DNA from: Polyangium mundeleinium | Lineage (GTDB): Bacteria; Myxococcota_A; Polyangia; Polyangiales; Polyangiaceae | Direction: 5' to 3' | Length of the DNA stretch: 64,000 nt | NCBI RefSeq assembly: GCF_028369105.1 | Contig: NZ_JAQNDO010000001.1 | Location: 3,589,001 to 3,653,000 of the forward strand | Shown here: positions 1-10,900 of the stretch, piece by piece | Numbering within the stretch: the stretch's first letter is position 1 | Layout of the letters: the number at the start of each line of letters is the position of its first letter | Program-made: the position numbers and the translations under genes | Notes under the pieces: model-generated | Seen by the model: only the letters and a program-made list of their open reading frames with translations | Database searches by the model: none | What the model was told of the DNA's origin: nothing

Positions 1-1554
1 TGGCGGAGCGACGGCACGGGCGAGCCCGTGATCCTCCACGGGCACGAGCAGGGCTTGCGCTCGGCAGCCTTCAGCCCCGACGGCGCGCGTGTCGTCACGG
101 CCTCCGAGGACAAGACCGCGCGGGTCTGGAATGCAGACGGCTCGGGCGAGCCCGTGGTGTTTCGGGGCCATCTCGCGGCGGTCAACCTGGCGACGTTCCG
201 GCCCGACGGCGAGCATATCGTCACGGCCTCGTGGGACAAGACCGTGCGTGTCTGGCATGCGGACGGCTCGGGCGAGCCCCAGGTCCTCACGCGCCACCAG
301 GATGGCGTGTATTCGCTCGCGTTCACCTCCGAGGGCGAACGTATCCTCACGGCCTTTCATAACGAGGGCATGCGCCTCTGGACCGCAGAGAACTCGGGGG
401 ATCCCTTGGTCTTTCGTGGCCACGAAGACGCCATTCAAAGGGCCTCGTACAGCCCCGACGGGCAGTCTGTCGTGACCGTCTCCTCGGACAAGACCGCGCG
501 GGTCTGGAGCGCGGAGGGCACGGGCAGGCCTTTGCTGCTCAAAGGGCACCAGCGCTTGGTCTATCGGGCGTCCTTCAGCCCCGACGGCCAGCGTATCGTG
601 ACGGCTTCCTGGGACAACACAGCCCGGGTGTGGAATGTGGACGGCGCGGGCAAACCCGTGGTTCTCCGGGGCCATGAAAACGTCGTCCACTGGGCCGAGT
701 GGAGCCCCGACGGGAAACGGATCGTGACGGCGTCCGAGGACAAGACGGCGCGGATCTGGAATGCCGATGGAAGCGGCGAGCCGCTCGTGCTTCGTGGCCA
801 CTTGGCCACGGTCAAATCGGCCGAGTGGAGCCCCGACGGGAAACGGATCGTGACGGCGTCCGAGGACAAGACGGCGCGGATCTGGAATGTCGACGGCAGC
901 GGCGAGCCGCTCGTCCTGCAGGGCCATCAGGCCGCGGTCAATATGGCGTCGTGGAGCCCCGACGGCCTGCGCATCGTCACCGCGTCCCGCGACAAGGTCG
1001 TCCGCGTGTTTCATGCCGATGGGACCGGCGAGCCGCTGCTCTTGCTGGATCACCAGGGGAACGTGCGGAGCGCGATGTTCAGCCCGGAGGGCAAGCGAAT
1101 CGTGACCGCGTCGCACGACCGGACGGCGCGGATCTGGAACGCCGATGGCAGCGGGGAGCCGCTGGTCCTCGAAGGGCACCAGCATTGGGTCAATTCGGCC
1201 GAGTGGAGCCCGGATGGAAAACGCATCGTCACGGCCTCGCAGGACAAGACGGTGCGGATCTGGAACGCGGACGGGAGCGGCGAGCCGCTTGTCCTGCGTG
1301 GCTCCGATTTCGTGCTGAACTCGGCGGCGTTTAGCCACGATGGCAAGCGGCTCGTCACGGCGTCGGACGACAAGGCCGCGTGGGTATGGTCCGACCTCGA
1401 GCCGCTCACCGGCGTCCAGGATCCCAAGTTGTGGTCGGCGACGACGTACTGCATGTCGGTCGAGCGGCGGATCGCGCTCCTGAACGTGCCTGAAGCCACG
1501 GCGCGGGCCGAGCAAGAGGCCTGCGAGCGCCGCGTCTCCGGCGCGCCCCGCTGA
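1..1554 (+). CDS. WD40-repeat protein, C-terminal part (5' end outside the window)
   Basis: The reading frame is open from base 1, so the gene starts upstream. About eleven WD40 blades of roughly 42 residues follow one another. Each has a GH dipeptide, a FSPDG or WSPDG turn, a TAS-DKTARVW strand and a linker ADGSGEP. Two blades near 695-890 are almost identical at DNA level with a 126-bp period, which points to recent duplication. The tail after the last blade (VERRIALLNVPEATA, then CERRV) resembles the end of myxobacterial WD40 proteins that often carry a Ser/Thr kinase at the N terminus. That kinase, if present, lies outside the window. The propeller would serve as a protein-interaction platform. 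WD40 identity is certain; the role is not known. Confidence 0.9.
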   Translation, partial: WRSDGTGEPVILHGHEQGLRSAAFSPDGARVVTASEDKTARVWNADGSGEPVVFRGHLAAVNLATFRPDGEHIVTASWDKTVRVWHADGSGEPQVLTRHQDGVYSLAFTSEGERILTAFHNEGMRLWTAENSGDPLVFRGHEDAIQRASYSPDGQSVVTVSSDKTARVWSAEGTGRPLLLKGHQRLVYRASFSPDGQRIVTASWDNTARVWNVDGAGKPVVLRGHENVVHWAEWSPDGKRIVTASEDKTARIWNADGSGEPLVLRGHLATVKSAEWSPDGKRIVTASEDKTARIWNVDGSGEPLVLQGHQAAVNMASWSPDGLRIVTASRDKVVRVFHADGTGEPLLLLDHQGNVRSAMFSPEGKRIVTASHDRTARIWNADGSGEPLVLEGHQHWVNSAEWSPDGKRIVTASQDKTVRIWNADGSGEPLVLRGSDFVLNSAAFSHDGKRLVTASDDKAAWVWSDLEPLTGVQDPKLWSATTYCMSVERRIALLNVPEATARAEQEACERRVSGAPR

Positions 1555-1700
1555 GCTGTCGACGGGCCGTCCACACCTGTCGACCCCGGGTCCACGTCGC
1601 CGCCAGTGCGGGGCGAGAAAGCGCGGCGATGGTGCGGGGAAACGGCGTGGCACGATCGCTGCTCTTGGCCTCGTCTCCGACTCGAACGAGGTGTGTCCCC

Positions 1701-3875
1701 ATGCGCAAGGTTCTCGCTCCCCTTTCCCTTTTTTGGCTTCTCGGCTGTAGCAACGCCACGAGCTTCGTCCGGAGCGACACGACGCTCGGGCGTGTCGTCG
1801 TGTACCGCAATGGCGTCGCGTACTTCGAACGGTACGCGGAGATCGACGGGGATACGCTCCGTCTCAGCGTGCCTGACGACAAGGTCGACGATTTTTTGAA
1901 ATCGCTCACCGTGGTCGATGCGACGACGGGCAAACCCGCGCCGATCGCGTATCCGACCGTGGGCTCGTCGGGGTACGACGGGCAGGGGGGAAACCTCGTC
2001 AACATGGAGATCCAGCTCCAAGGCGCAAAGCCGCACAAGCTCCGGCTCTCGTACGTGACCGAGGCGCCCTCGTGGAAGCCGAGTTATCGCATCTCCATTG
2101 GCAAGGACGGGAAGACGAACGTCGATGCGTGGGCCGTCGTGGACAACACGTCGGGGGAGGACTGGAACCAGGTCAAGCTCGGGGTGGGTTCGAGCTCGGC
2201 GCTCTCGTTCCGCTTTGATTTGCGCACGATCCGGGTGGTCGAGCGGGAGACGTTGCAATCGAACGGCCTCTTCGCGCAGGCGCCTCCGATGGGCGGGGCG
2301 ACGCACGGCGGGCAGCCGGGGCAGCCGGGGAAGCGCATTCTCGCGAACCTCGACGATACGAAGCTCGCGAATGTCGCGAGGAGTACGGGGACTACGAGTC
2401 CTGAGAGTGGCTATGTCGTCGATGGGCTGGCCGCGGGCGAGGTCACGGTCTCCACGACCAGCGTGGAGCACACGAGGCGCGTCCCCGTGCGCTCCTTCGA
2501 ATCCCTCACCGCCGTCATGCCCGGGATTGGGGTTCAAGACAGCGTGCCTGCGAGGGAGCCCGCGCCGCCGCCGCCTCCGCCGCCTCCTCCTCCCAAGACG
2601 CAGGAGCAGATCCAGATCGAGCAGCTCGCGGCCAAGTATCGGAGCAACCGCAAGCAGATCGTCGTGGAGGGGTATGCCGACGCCAAGGACGGCGATAAAA
2701 ATGCCGCCTCGCTCGACCGGGCGAATCGCGCACGTTTGCAGCTCATTCAAGCGGGGCTGCCGGCCTCGCAGATCGTCGCCGTGGGCAATGGCATGCAGGA
2801 AGGTCGCAAGGGCGGCGTGAGCATCGTGGAGGCGGTCGACGCCGAATCGCAGATGCAGAAAACGGCGACCCTCTCGCCCGCCGAGGAGGCGAGCGCCGAG
2901 CCGATCGGCACCGCGCACTTCGAATCGACCGTGCCGATGACCGTGCCTCGCACGACGAGCGCGATGGTCTCGATCTTGAGCACGGAGACCGACGGCGGCT
3001 TCGTGTACTTCTACGACCCGGAGAGCACGCGAGGCAATACGACGTTCCCGTTCAAGGCGGTGCGCCTGAAGAACCCGACGGATTCGGTGCTGGAGAGCGG
3101 GCCGGTGACGGTCTTCGGCGAGGGCCGGTTCATCGGCGAGGGCATGAGTGAGCCGATCCCGGCGCGTTCGTTCGCGTTCATTCCTTTCGCGCTCGACCGG
3201 CAGATCGTGGTGGAGCGCAAGGACGACGAGGTCGACGCAATCTCGCGGATCCTTTCGGTGCAGCGGGGCGTGTTCTCGACGGAGGTGAAGCACACGCGGC
3301 GTAAGACGCTCGTCATGACGAACCGGGCGCAGGACAAGGCGACGGTGTACGTGCGGCATACGGTGGCGAAGGGGTATACGCTGGCGAAAGCGCCGACGTC
3401 GCAGGAGCGGATGGGCGAATCGTATCTGTTCCGCGTGGAGATCGGCCCGGGCGAGAAGATGGACGTCGTCATCGACGAGGAGACGCCGGTCTTCCGGTCG
3501 ACGGATCTCCGCAACGACGCGGGGATGGAGATGGTGCGGGTGTATCTGTCGGGCCCGGCGGCGAGCGGGAAGCTGAAGGAGAGCGTGGGGGCGCTGCTGG
3601 ATCTGCATAAGGAGATGGCGAACCTGGAGCAGCGGATCACGATGACCCGCGAGCAGCTCGCCGAGTATCGGCAGCGATTGGACGAGCTGCACGCGCAGAT
3701 CGTGACGCTGAAGATGGTGAAGAGCGGGGGGCCGCTGATGCAGAATCTGGAGAAGAAGATGCAAGAGGTGAGTGATCGGATCTCGAAGGCGACGATCGAT
3801 CTGGTGGCGCAGCAGGAGAAGCTGATGCTGGCAAGGATCCGGTTCCAGGATGGGGTGGCGGAGCTTTCGCTTTAG
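1701..3875 (+). CDS. Lipoprotein with DUF4139-like body and embedded OmpA-like segment
   Basis: The start at 1701 is preferred over an in-frame GTG or ATG further up because it gives a clean lipoprotein signal, MRKVLAPLSLFWLLGC, with the lipobox Cys at residue 16. The 724-residue product has an N-terminal beta-rich part (GRVVVYRNGVAYFERYAEI) and a large C-terminal part typical of DUF4139 proteins. Between them lie a plug-like stretch (residues about 228-284, SPESGYVVDGL and RSFESLTAVMPGI), a polyproline hinge, and an OmpA-like stretch (about 311-378, IVVEGYADAKDGD and SLDRANRARLQLIQAGL). The last 90 residues form a coiled coil. It is probably anchored in the outer membrane facing the periplasm. 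The family's function is not established. The mosaic middle is unusual. Confidence 0.75.
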   Translation: MRKVLAPLSLFWLLGCSNATSFVRSDTTLGRVVVYRNGVAYFERYAEIDGDTLRLSVPDDKVDDFLKSLTVVDATTGKPAPIAYPTVGSSGYDGQGGNLVNMEIQLQGAKPHKLRLSYVTEAPSWKPSYRISIGKDGKTNVDAWAVVDNTSGEDWNQVKLGVGSSSALSFRFDLRTIRVVERETLQSNGLFAQAPPMGGATHGGQPGQPGKRILANLDDTKLANVARSTGTTSPESGYVVDGLAAGEVTVSTTSVEHTRRVPVRSFESLTAVMPGIGVQDSVPAREPAPPPPPPPPPPKTQEQIQIEQLAAKYRSNRKQIVVEGYADAKDGDKNAASLDRANRARLQLIQAGLPASQIVAVGNGMQEGRKGGVSIVEAVDAESQMQKTATLSPAEEASAEPIGTAHFESTVPMTVPRTTSAMVSILSTETDGGFVYFYDPESTRGNTTFPFKAVRLKNPTDSVLESGPVTVFGEGRFIGEGMSEPIPARSFAFIPFALDRQIVVERKDDEVDAISRILSVQRGVFSTEVKHTRRKTLVMTNRAQDKATVYVRHTVAKGYTLAKAPTSQERMGESYLFRVEIGPGEKMDVVIDEETPVFRSTDLRNDAGMEMVRVYLSGPAASGKLKESVGALLDLHKEMANLEQRITMTREQLAEYRQRLDELHAQIVTLKMVKSGGPLMQNLEKKMQEVSDRISKATIDLVAQQEKLMLARIRFQDGVAELSL

Positions 3876-4944
3876 AGGGAGCGGCGAGTCGTCGCTATGC
3901 GCGTCGACGTGAAGCCCCGCGGAGCAACGTGCTTTGCGTTGAAGAATGGCAAGCAGAAAATGACACGCTCTGCGTCGTCATGCCGCAACACGCACAACGG
4001 TGCGGTCTGTAACGCTCCTGCGGTCGCATAACCTGTCGCACGGGACGCGCAATGCCCCGTGATGAAGCTCGCGCGTGGGGCATGGCGCGGTCGCGCTGGC
4101 GCTGCGCGGGGCGCGCGTTGGGAACGAGGTGCTCACGGTGTGGGAGCCGCACCGCCCCCTTGCCCCCTTCCTCGGCGCCATTCATGACTTGACTTTCAAC
4201 ATTTTCGACCGACGACTCGCCACATAGGAAATTCTGCGTCCTGCGCCATCCGAGCATCGACCCCCCGCAGTCGGATGGGCGCTCGAAAGCGGCCCTTCCT
4301 GCATCGGCTGGCATTCCGCCAGGGCGACAAAAGGACCACACCGTACCCACATCTCCTCCAGAACTGTACGGGCCCCAATCATTCCTCTGGACGGAACTCC
4401 GGCCGTCTGCCAATTACATCGTCGATCAAATACAGGCGCCCGCTGATCGGGTGCCTGGCCGACGTGTGGCCTACGAACGTTGCCGCCGACCCGCGTTCGC
4501 ACTTCGATAGGAATGGGACAGGGGATGTGCCCCTTCCGATTCGTGAGGTTCGAGGGCGGGTTGCCGTGCGTCGCATCGCCGCGCGATGGGTGCCCATCTC
4601 GTGATGCGCGGAGTTTTTCTCTGCGTTCGTCGAGGACGGGAGTGGTCTATTTTGCAAAAGGTGAGAACATGAATGTACGGGGCGCCATTTCGCCTCGAGA
4701 TACGTATCGATAGGTCTACAAGAGGCGTGCGCATCGCCACCACGAGGCGGGACCTGCCGTAGGGGGTCGTGGGTCTCGCGGCGTGCAGTTGCGCATGTCG
4801 ATGCCCGTGTTCGCCGCTTTCCGTACGGCGAAAGGGCCGTGGTGTGCTCGTGAATCACCTCGCCCGGGGGGGACGCGAACCCTTGGGTCGAGACATGACT
4901 TTGCTCGCCTGTGGAAGGGCGGGGCACTCTATCAAAGGAACGCG
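3876..4944. other. 1.07-kb stretch without a convincing gene
   Basis: Short open frames exist on both strands, but their translations are Arg/Pro-rich and unlike real proteins, and none has a ribosome-binding site. The GC content is visibly lower than in the flanking genes. One hairpin is present at 4433-4457: CAGGCGCCCG pairs with CGGGTGCCTG through one G-U pair around the loop CTGAT, with no T tract after it. The segment must hold the promoter of the Tc toxin gene that follows, but no -35/-10 pair stands out. Confidence 0.5.
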
Positions 4945-7900
4945 GTGAACATCATGAATGAGGAGTTGGATCTCGAGGATACCACGGCGAAGCTGTACCG
5001 GCTTCAGGGCCGGATCATCGACGTCACGACGGGGCACGGGGTCGGCGGCGTGTATGTCGAAGCGTGGGACCAGGAAGCCCTCTGCCCCGACCTGGTGGCC
5101 ACCGCCAAGACGAACGCGGACGGCCACTTCGCCATTACGCTCGATGACGCCTATCTCGGCATGCTCTTCGCGGATCGCAGGCCGGCGCTCAAGTTCCGCC
5201 TCTTCGAGTCGGGCCTGCTCACGCCTCCCCCCACGGTGACCTGGCAGCTCGCACCGGGGCTCCAGCGCATCCATATCAGGATCCCCGCTATCCCGGAGCG
5301 TACGGATGCGCCTCCTGCGTGCCTCGTCGTGCGCGGGCGCATCACGGATACGACGGGAGCGCGCGTCTTCCTCGAGGCCGATCCCGATGCCGAGCCCGAT
5401 GCCGATCCCCCCATTGTGGTGACGGCCTTCCACGAGCGTCTGCCCGATCCGGGACCCCGCGTGTTTCTCGGATCCTGCACGACGAGGGATGGCATGTATC
5501 GTATCATTTACCGGCCCGACGCATTCGCTCCCGACGCGTACCCGAGTCTCGTCGTCAAGGCGACGTATGAGAGCACGAGCGGTAGCTGGGAAGCTGAATC
5601 GGAAGTGATCTGCCGAGCGCCAACGACCGCGATCGTGGACCTGGTCAAGGGCGGTGCTGCCTTCCGCGGCCCCCCGGAGGTCGAGCGGGTGGCCGGCAAC
5701 GTGGAAGCGGCGCTGGGCCCGGTGAACATTCTGGACATCGACGAAGAAGACCTCGATCATAGCATCGCGCGCATCGCGTGCAGGACCGGGGAGGACAAGG
5801 AGCTCGTCGCTCTTTGGTTCAAGTCTGCGCGGATCGCAGACGACATGGGGCTCGTGGTGGAGGACATTAACAGCGCGGGGATCGTCTACCTCCTGCTGCG
5901 ACAAGGCATCCCCCAGACGCGTCGAGGAATCCTCTCGCAACGCCCAGCCACGCTGAGGCAAGCGTTCGAGGCGAGCTTCGCTCAGAACGTCGGCAAGGAG
6001 CCTCCGGAGGATGCGGAGGTGACGCTCAATGACATCATGGACGCTCTCGTGGACAAGATGGTGGAATTCGCGTCCGAGCCGCGCGTGCCCGGCGCCAGCT
6101 CTTTCGCCGATGTCGTACGTGTGGGAATCCCCGAGATCGAGGGAGAGCCCAATGAGGAGCTGCAAGAGGCGTTCATTCGCGCAGTTCTTCAACACGAGGG
6201 CACGGTCGAGCAATTTTGGTCCCAGCTCGGGCTCAACACAGCCTTCTCCAGCGGGACCATCGCTGACCTCAAGAAAACATTGCAAGTTGGCGCCTTTACT
6301 CGGTACCACGCGCCCCTCGTCGAGGCGCTCTCCGGGGAGGTGGCGGACGCTCGGGAGCTCGCGGGATACGACACGGCCGACTGGATGGAGTTGTTGGAGG
6401 AACTCCCCTGTCCTCCGGATATACCGGGTGCGGACGAGACCGAGAAACGGACGAACTACATCAACATCCTCGAGCTCACCACAGAGACGGCCTTTCCCAC
6501 GGCGGTCATCGCGGATCGGGTCATCCGGAACGAGGAACCGGAGGCCGACATCCGCGTGTTCTTCGAGAGCAACCCGACGTTCGAGTTTGGCGCGTCGCGC
6601 GTGTCGAGGTACATCGAGCAGACGACCGGCGCGCTTGCGGGCGTGAGTGATGTCGCGGCGACGACCGAGCAGCTCAAAAGGATGGAGCGGATCTTCCGCG
6701 TCACGCCCCACTACCGCGAGATGAAGCTGCTTCTCGATGCCGGTCTCCACTCGGCGCAGGGCATTCATCGTATGGGCAAGCGCCGTTTCGTCGCCAAGTT
6801 CGGCCCTAGCATGCGCAATGAACGCGCCGAGGTGATTTTCAATCGGGCGAGCTGGATCGCAACGGCTGCAACCGCGCTCTTTGCCAAGTTTGGCGGCGGC
6901 TTCCAGGGGCTAAAGCTCTTCGCCCTCCCGGACCTGGCCACGGCCATCAAGGACGGGCATCCGGAAACCGCGGATTGGGCCTCGCTCTTTGGCGTTCCTG
7001 ACACCTGCGCGTGCGAGCATTGTCGCTCCGTATACGGCCCCGCCGCCTACCTCGTGGATCTGCTCGAGTTTCTGGATCGGCAAGACTCCAATCAATCGTA
7101 CCCTGCCTCCGACGAGGGGAAGTTCTCAGCGAGGGACGTCCTCATCGGCGATCTGAGCGTGCCCTCGGGGCTCAAAGGTCGAAGGCCGGATATCGTGCGG
7201 CTCCTCCTCTCCTGCAAGAACACGAACACGACTCTGCCCTACATCGATCTCGTCAACGAGATCCTGGAGGTCGTCGTCGCCAACGAGGTGGAGGAGCCCG
7301 ATTTCCTCTGGCCGTCGGACATTACGAGCGGAGGGACGTCGCAGGAGCTCCTGGCCGAGCCCGAGATCATCCACCCGAGTGCTCGCCTCGCGGCGTATGC
7401 CGAGCTCGCGGACGCCATTCATCCCTTCGAACTGCCGTTCCATCTGTGGGGCGAAGAGGCGCGCGTCTACCTCGAACATCTCGGCATGCAGCGGCACGAA
7501 CTACTCGAAAAGTTCGTCGCGCCGTCGAAGGATCCCCCCGCCGATATCGCCGACCAGATCGCGCGCGAGCGGCTGCGCATGTCGAAGCGGGAGTGGGAGA
7601 TCGTGACTGCGCAGTCATCGCCAACGCCGCCGACCACGGCGGCCTGCTGGGGCATGACGGGGTCGGACTGGATCACCCGCCAAGATGATGGTCTCAAGTA
7701 CGTCCGCGTATTCTTGCGGAAGGCCGGCATCTCGTTCGAGGAGTTGCGAGAACTGCTCGCCACGAAGTACGTGAATCCGATCGCCCCCCCAGCGGTGAAG
7801 TTGAACCCCGAGGCGGGTTGCGACATCTATGCGAAATTGCTCACCGGGCTCGATGAAGAGGTGCTCGGCAGGATCCATCGCTTCTTGCGGCTGCGTAAGC

Positions 7901-10900
7901 GGCTCGGCTTCAGCATCACCGAGCTCGACTGGACGGTCTCCGCGTTCGGAGCGACGGACATCGACGCGGAGCTCGTGCGCCGCGTGGCCGATCTCGTCGC
8001 ATTGCGGAAGGAGCTCGATCTGCCGCTGCCGGTGTTGCTTTCGTTCTGGGGCGACATCGGGACGTATTCCACCGAGTGGGGCACGTCGCTCTACGAGACG
8101 ACGTTCCTCACCAAGTCGGCGCTGGCCCAATCTGCCGCGTTCGCGGACGTGCCGAGCGGGCCCGTGGATAGCACTGTGATCGCAGCACATGCAGCTGGGA
8201 TCTGCGTCGCCCTGCGCATCAACGTGCTCGAGTTCGGGCTGCTCGCCATTCCCGAGATCGCCCAGCAGCAGATGGGCATTACGAGCCCGCTCGCCGTGAA
8301 CGCGCCTCTTTCGCTGGCCAACCTCTCCCGGCTCCACCGTATCGTCGCGCTGGCCAGAGGGCTGCGTATCGGCATTCAGGACCTCCTGGTCCTTCTCGAG
8401 CTCTCCGGGCTCGACGCGCTCACGGTCGTGGTCGACCCACCGCAACCACCGCAGCCGCCCGCCGTGCCGGCCACGACGCGGGCGTTCGTCGAGCTCGTGA
8501 GGAAGGTGCAGCGCTCGAAGCTCACGATCGCGGAACTGCATTACCTGGTGCGGTACGCCGCGCCACCCGGGACGCAGGCGGGCCTCTCCGATGAGGCGCT
8601 CCACGAGCTCGCGGGCGAGCTCGGAGCGCTCGCCACCGAGGTCTCAAATGAGACGATGCTCGAGAGCGATCCCGAGAATACGCACCTTCACGCGCGCCTC
8701 GTGGAGGTGCTCGACGGCGTCGCGCCCGCCGAAGCGCCCGCCGTCGCCGAGCAGATCATCCAAGTGCTCGACGCACCATCGATTGCGTCGACGGCGGCTC
8801 GCAATGCCGAGCGTGCGTTCATGCAGCTCCACCTCGAGCACGTCTTCGGGGACGAGACGGCGTCCACGCTGGACAAACTGGTCGGTCCGGCGAACACGCA
8901 GGATGAGCCCGGGATTGCGGTCAAGGCACAGCGGTTCGCGCACGTGCTCGCGAGCGTGTTGAACCATCTGCGCCGGACGCGGACCGAGACGCAGGTCAAA
9001 CACGCGCTCGCCTCCGAAATGAACTTCGAGCCCGAGAAGATCGACCACCTGCTGACGCAGACGCTGGCGTCATTGGCGCAGAGCGGAGCTCGGGCGCTCT
9101 TCGATTTCATGCCCGGGATGCATGCGGCGTTCGAGTACACGCCGCCCACGCCCGCGACGGCCGACGACCGGAAAAAGGCGATCCGCCGGCTGCACAAGGC
9201 TGCGCTGGTCGTGACACGGCTCGGGCTCGGCACCTCGGAGCTTCTATGGCTATATCCGGATGGGGTCGCATCGACGTGGCTCGATCTGAACGAGCTCCAT
9301 CTCGAGGGGGACGATGAAGACACGGACCGGCAGGAGCGTTTTGCTGCCCTGATCCGCCTCGTCGATCTTGCATCTTTCCGCGATTCCCTGCCGAAGGGCA
9401 GTGAAGACATGTTGGCGCTCTTCCAGAAAGCGGTCGAAATCGGAAGCATCGAAGCGGAGCCCATCCAGAACGAGCAGGTAGCGCCATTCTACAGCGAGCT
9501 CGCCGAGCGGACCGGCTGGGCGCGCGACGGCGTGGAGCACCTCATCCACACTGGCTTCGTGTTCAAGGTACATCCCCTCGCGGAATCGGACTTCCGCGAC
9601 GAGAGGGCCTTCCTCAGCCTTCAGCGCGCCTTCGAGATCCTCGGTCGGCTGAGCATCACGTCCGCGCAGGCGCTCCTATGGGCCAGCATGGACGCTCCGC
9701 TGCCGCCCGCATCTCCGAATGCCGCGGACATCGTACTCGACATCAAGCGTGTGGCGCGGGCCAAGCACGACGACGCAGCTTGGAGCGAAGTGGCGCGCCC
9801 AGTGCGCGACACGCTGCGCGCGAAGCAGCGTGATGCGCTCGTCGGTTACCTCGTCGCCAAGAGGAACCTTTCGGGCCCCAATGAGCTCTTCGACGAGCTG
9901 CTCATCGACGTCGAAATGAGCCCGTGCCAGCTCACCTCGCGCATCAAGCAGGCCATCAGCTCCGTGCAGACGTTCGTGCAGCGAGCGCTGCTCGGGCTCG
10001 AGGAGCACGTGACGGAGCTCGGCGAGGAAGCCGCAAGAGAATGGGACTGGATGAAGAGCTACAGGATCTGGGAGGCGAACCGGAAGGTATTCCTCTACCC
10101 GGAGAACTGGATCGAGCCCGAGCTGCGGGACGACAAGACGCCATTCTTCGAGGCGCTGGAGAGCCGGCTGCTGCAAGGCGAGGTCACCGCGGAGTCGGCC
10201 GAGGCGGCGTACCGGGAGTATCTCGGGAGCCTGCACGAAGTCAGCAAGCTCGAAGTGGCGGCGATATGCCACGAGCGCGAGGACGGCGACGAGCCAGTCG
10301 ACATCGTGCACGTCATCGCTCGGACGCACGCGATGCCGCGCAAGTACTATTACCGAAAGCGAATCGATTCGAGCTACTGGACGCCCTGGGAGAAGGTGGA
10401 GCTCGACATCCAGGGGGACCACCTCTTGGCCACCGTGTGGAACCGGCGGCTCCACCTCTTCTGGCCCACGTTCGAGCCGTACACGACGGAGGACAACAAG
10501 AAACGTCAACGAATCAACCTTGCGTGGTCGCAACGTCAAAGCACGGGGTTCGGCCCGGTTTCTATGACGAAGGGCAGCCCCATTACGATGGGTGACACCG
10601 CTGACCTCGGCTGGCTGTCGCTCGTCGCGGAGCGTGAAGGTGGCGAACTTCGTATCGATTGCATGTTCAGCCTTCACGCAACGCTCATCCAGCTGCCCTC
10701 GCTACCGGGTATGCCACCGGTCCTGCCGCCGCCGCTCACGGTATACAAGACGTTTGGCCATTTCAGACTCGACCCGTGCGTCGGGGCCCTGACGGCCGCC
10801 AAGGTAGACCAGGCGCCTTATCTCACTGGTTGGGCACCCAAGTACTCCGTACCGGCCAACATGGGGCACCTGGAAGCGGATGAGTTTCCGGGGAACGACG

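Noticed and set aside
1050..3764. A 904-codon open frame on the minus strand
   Set aside because: It lies antisense to the WD40 and lipoprotein genes, its translation is His/Arg/Leu-rich without motifs, and such frames arise from high-GC third positions.
3895..4927. Small minus-strand ORFs before the toxin gene
   Set aside because: No ribosome-binding site, biased Arg/Pro/Ser translations, no recognisable domain.
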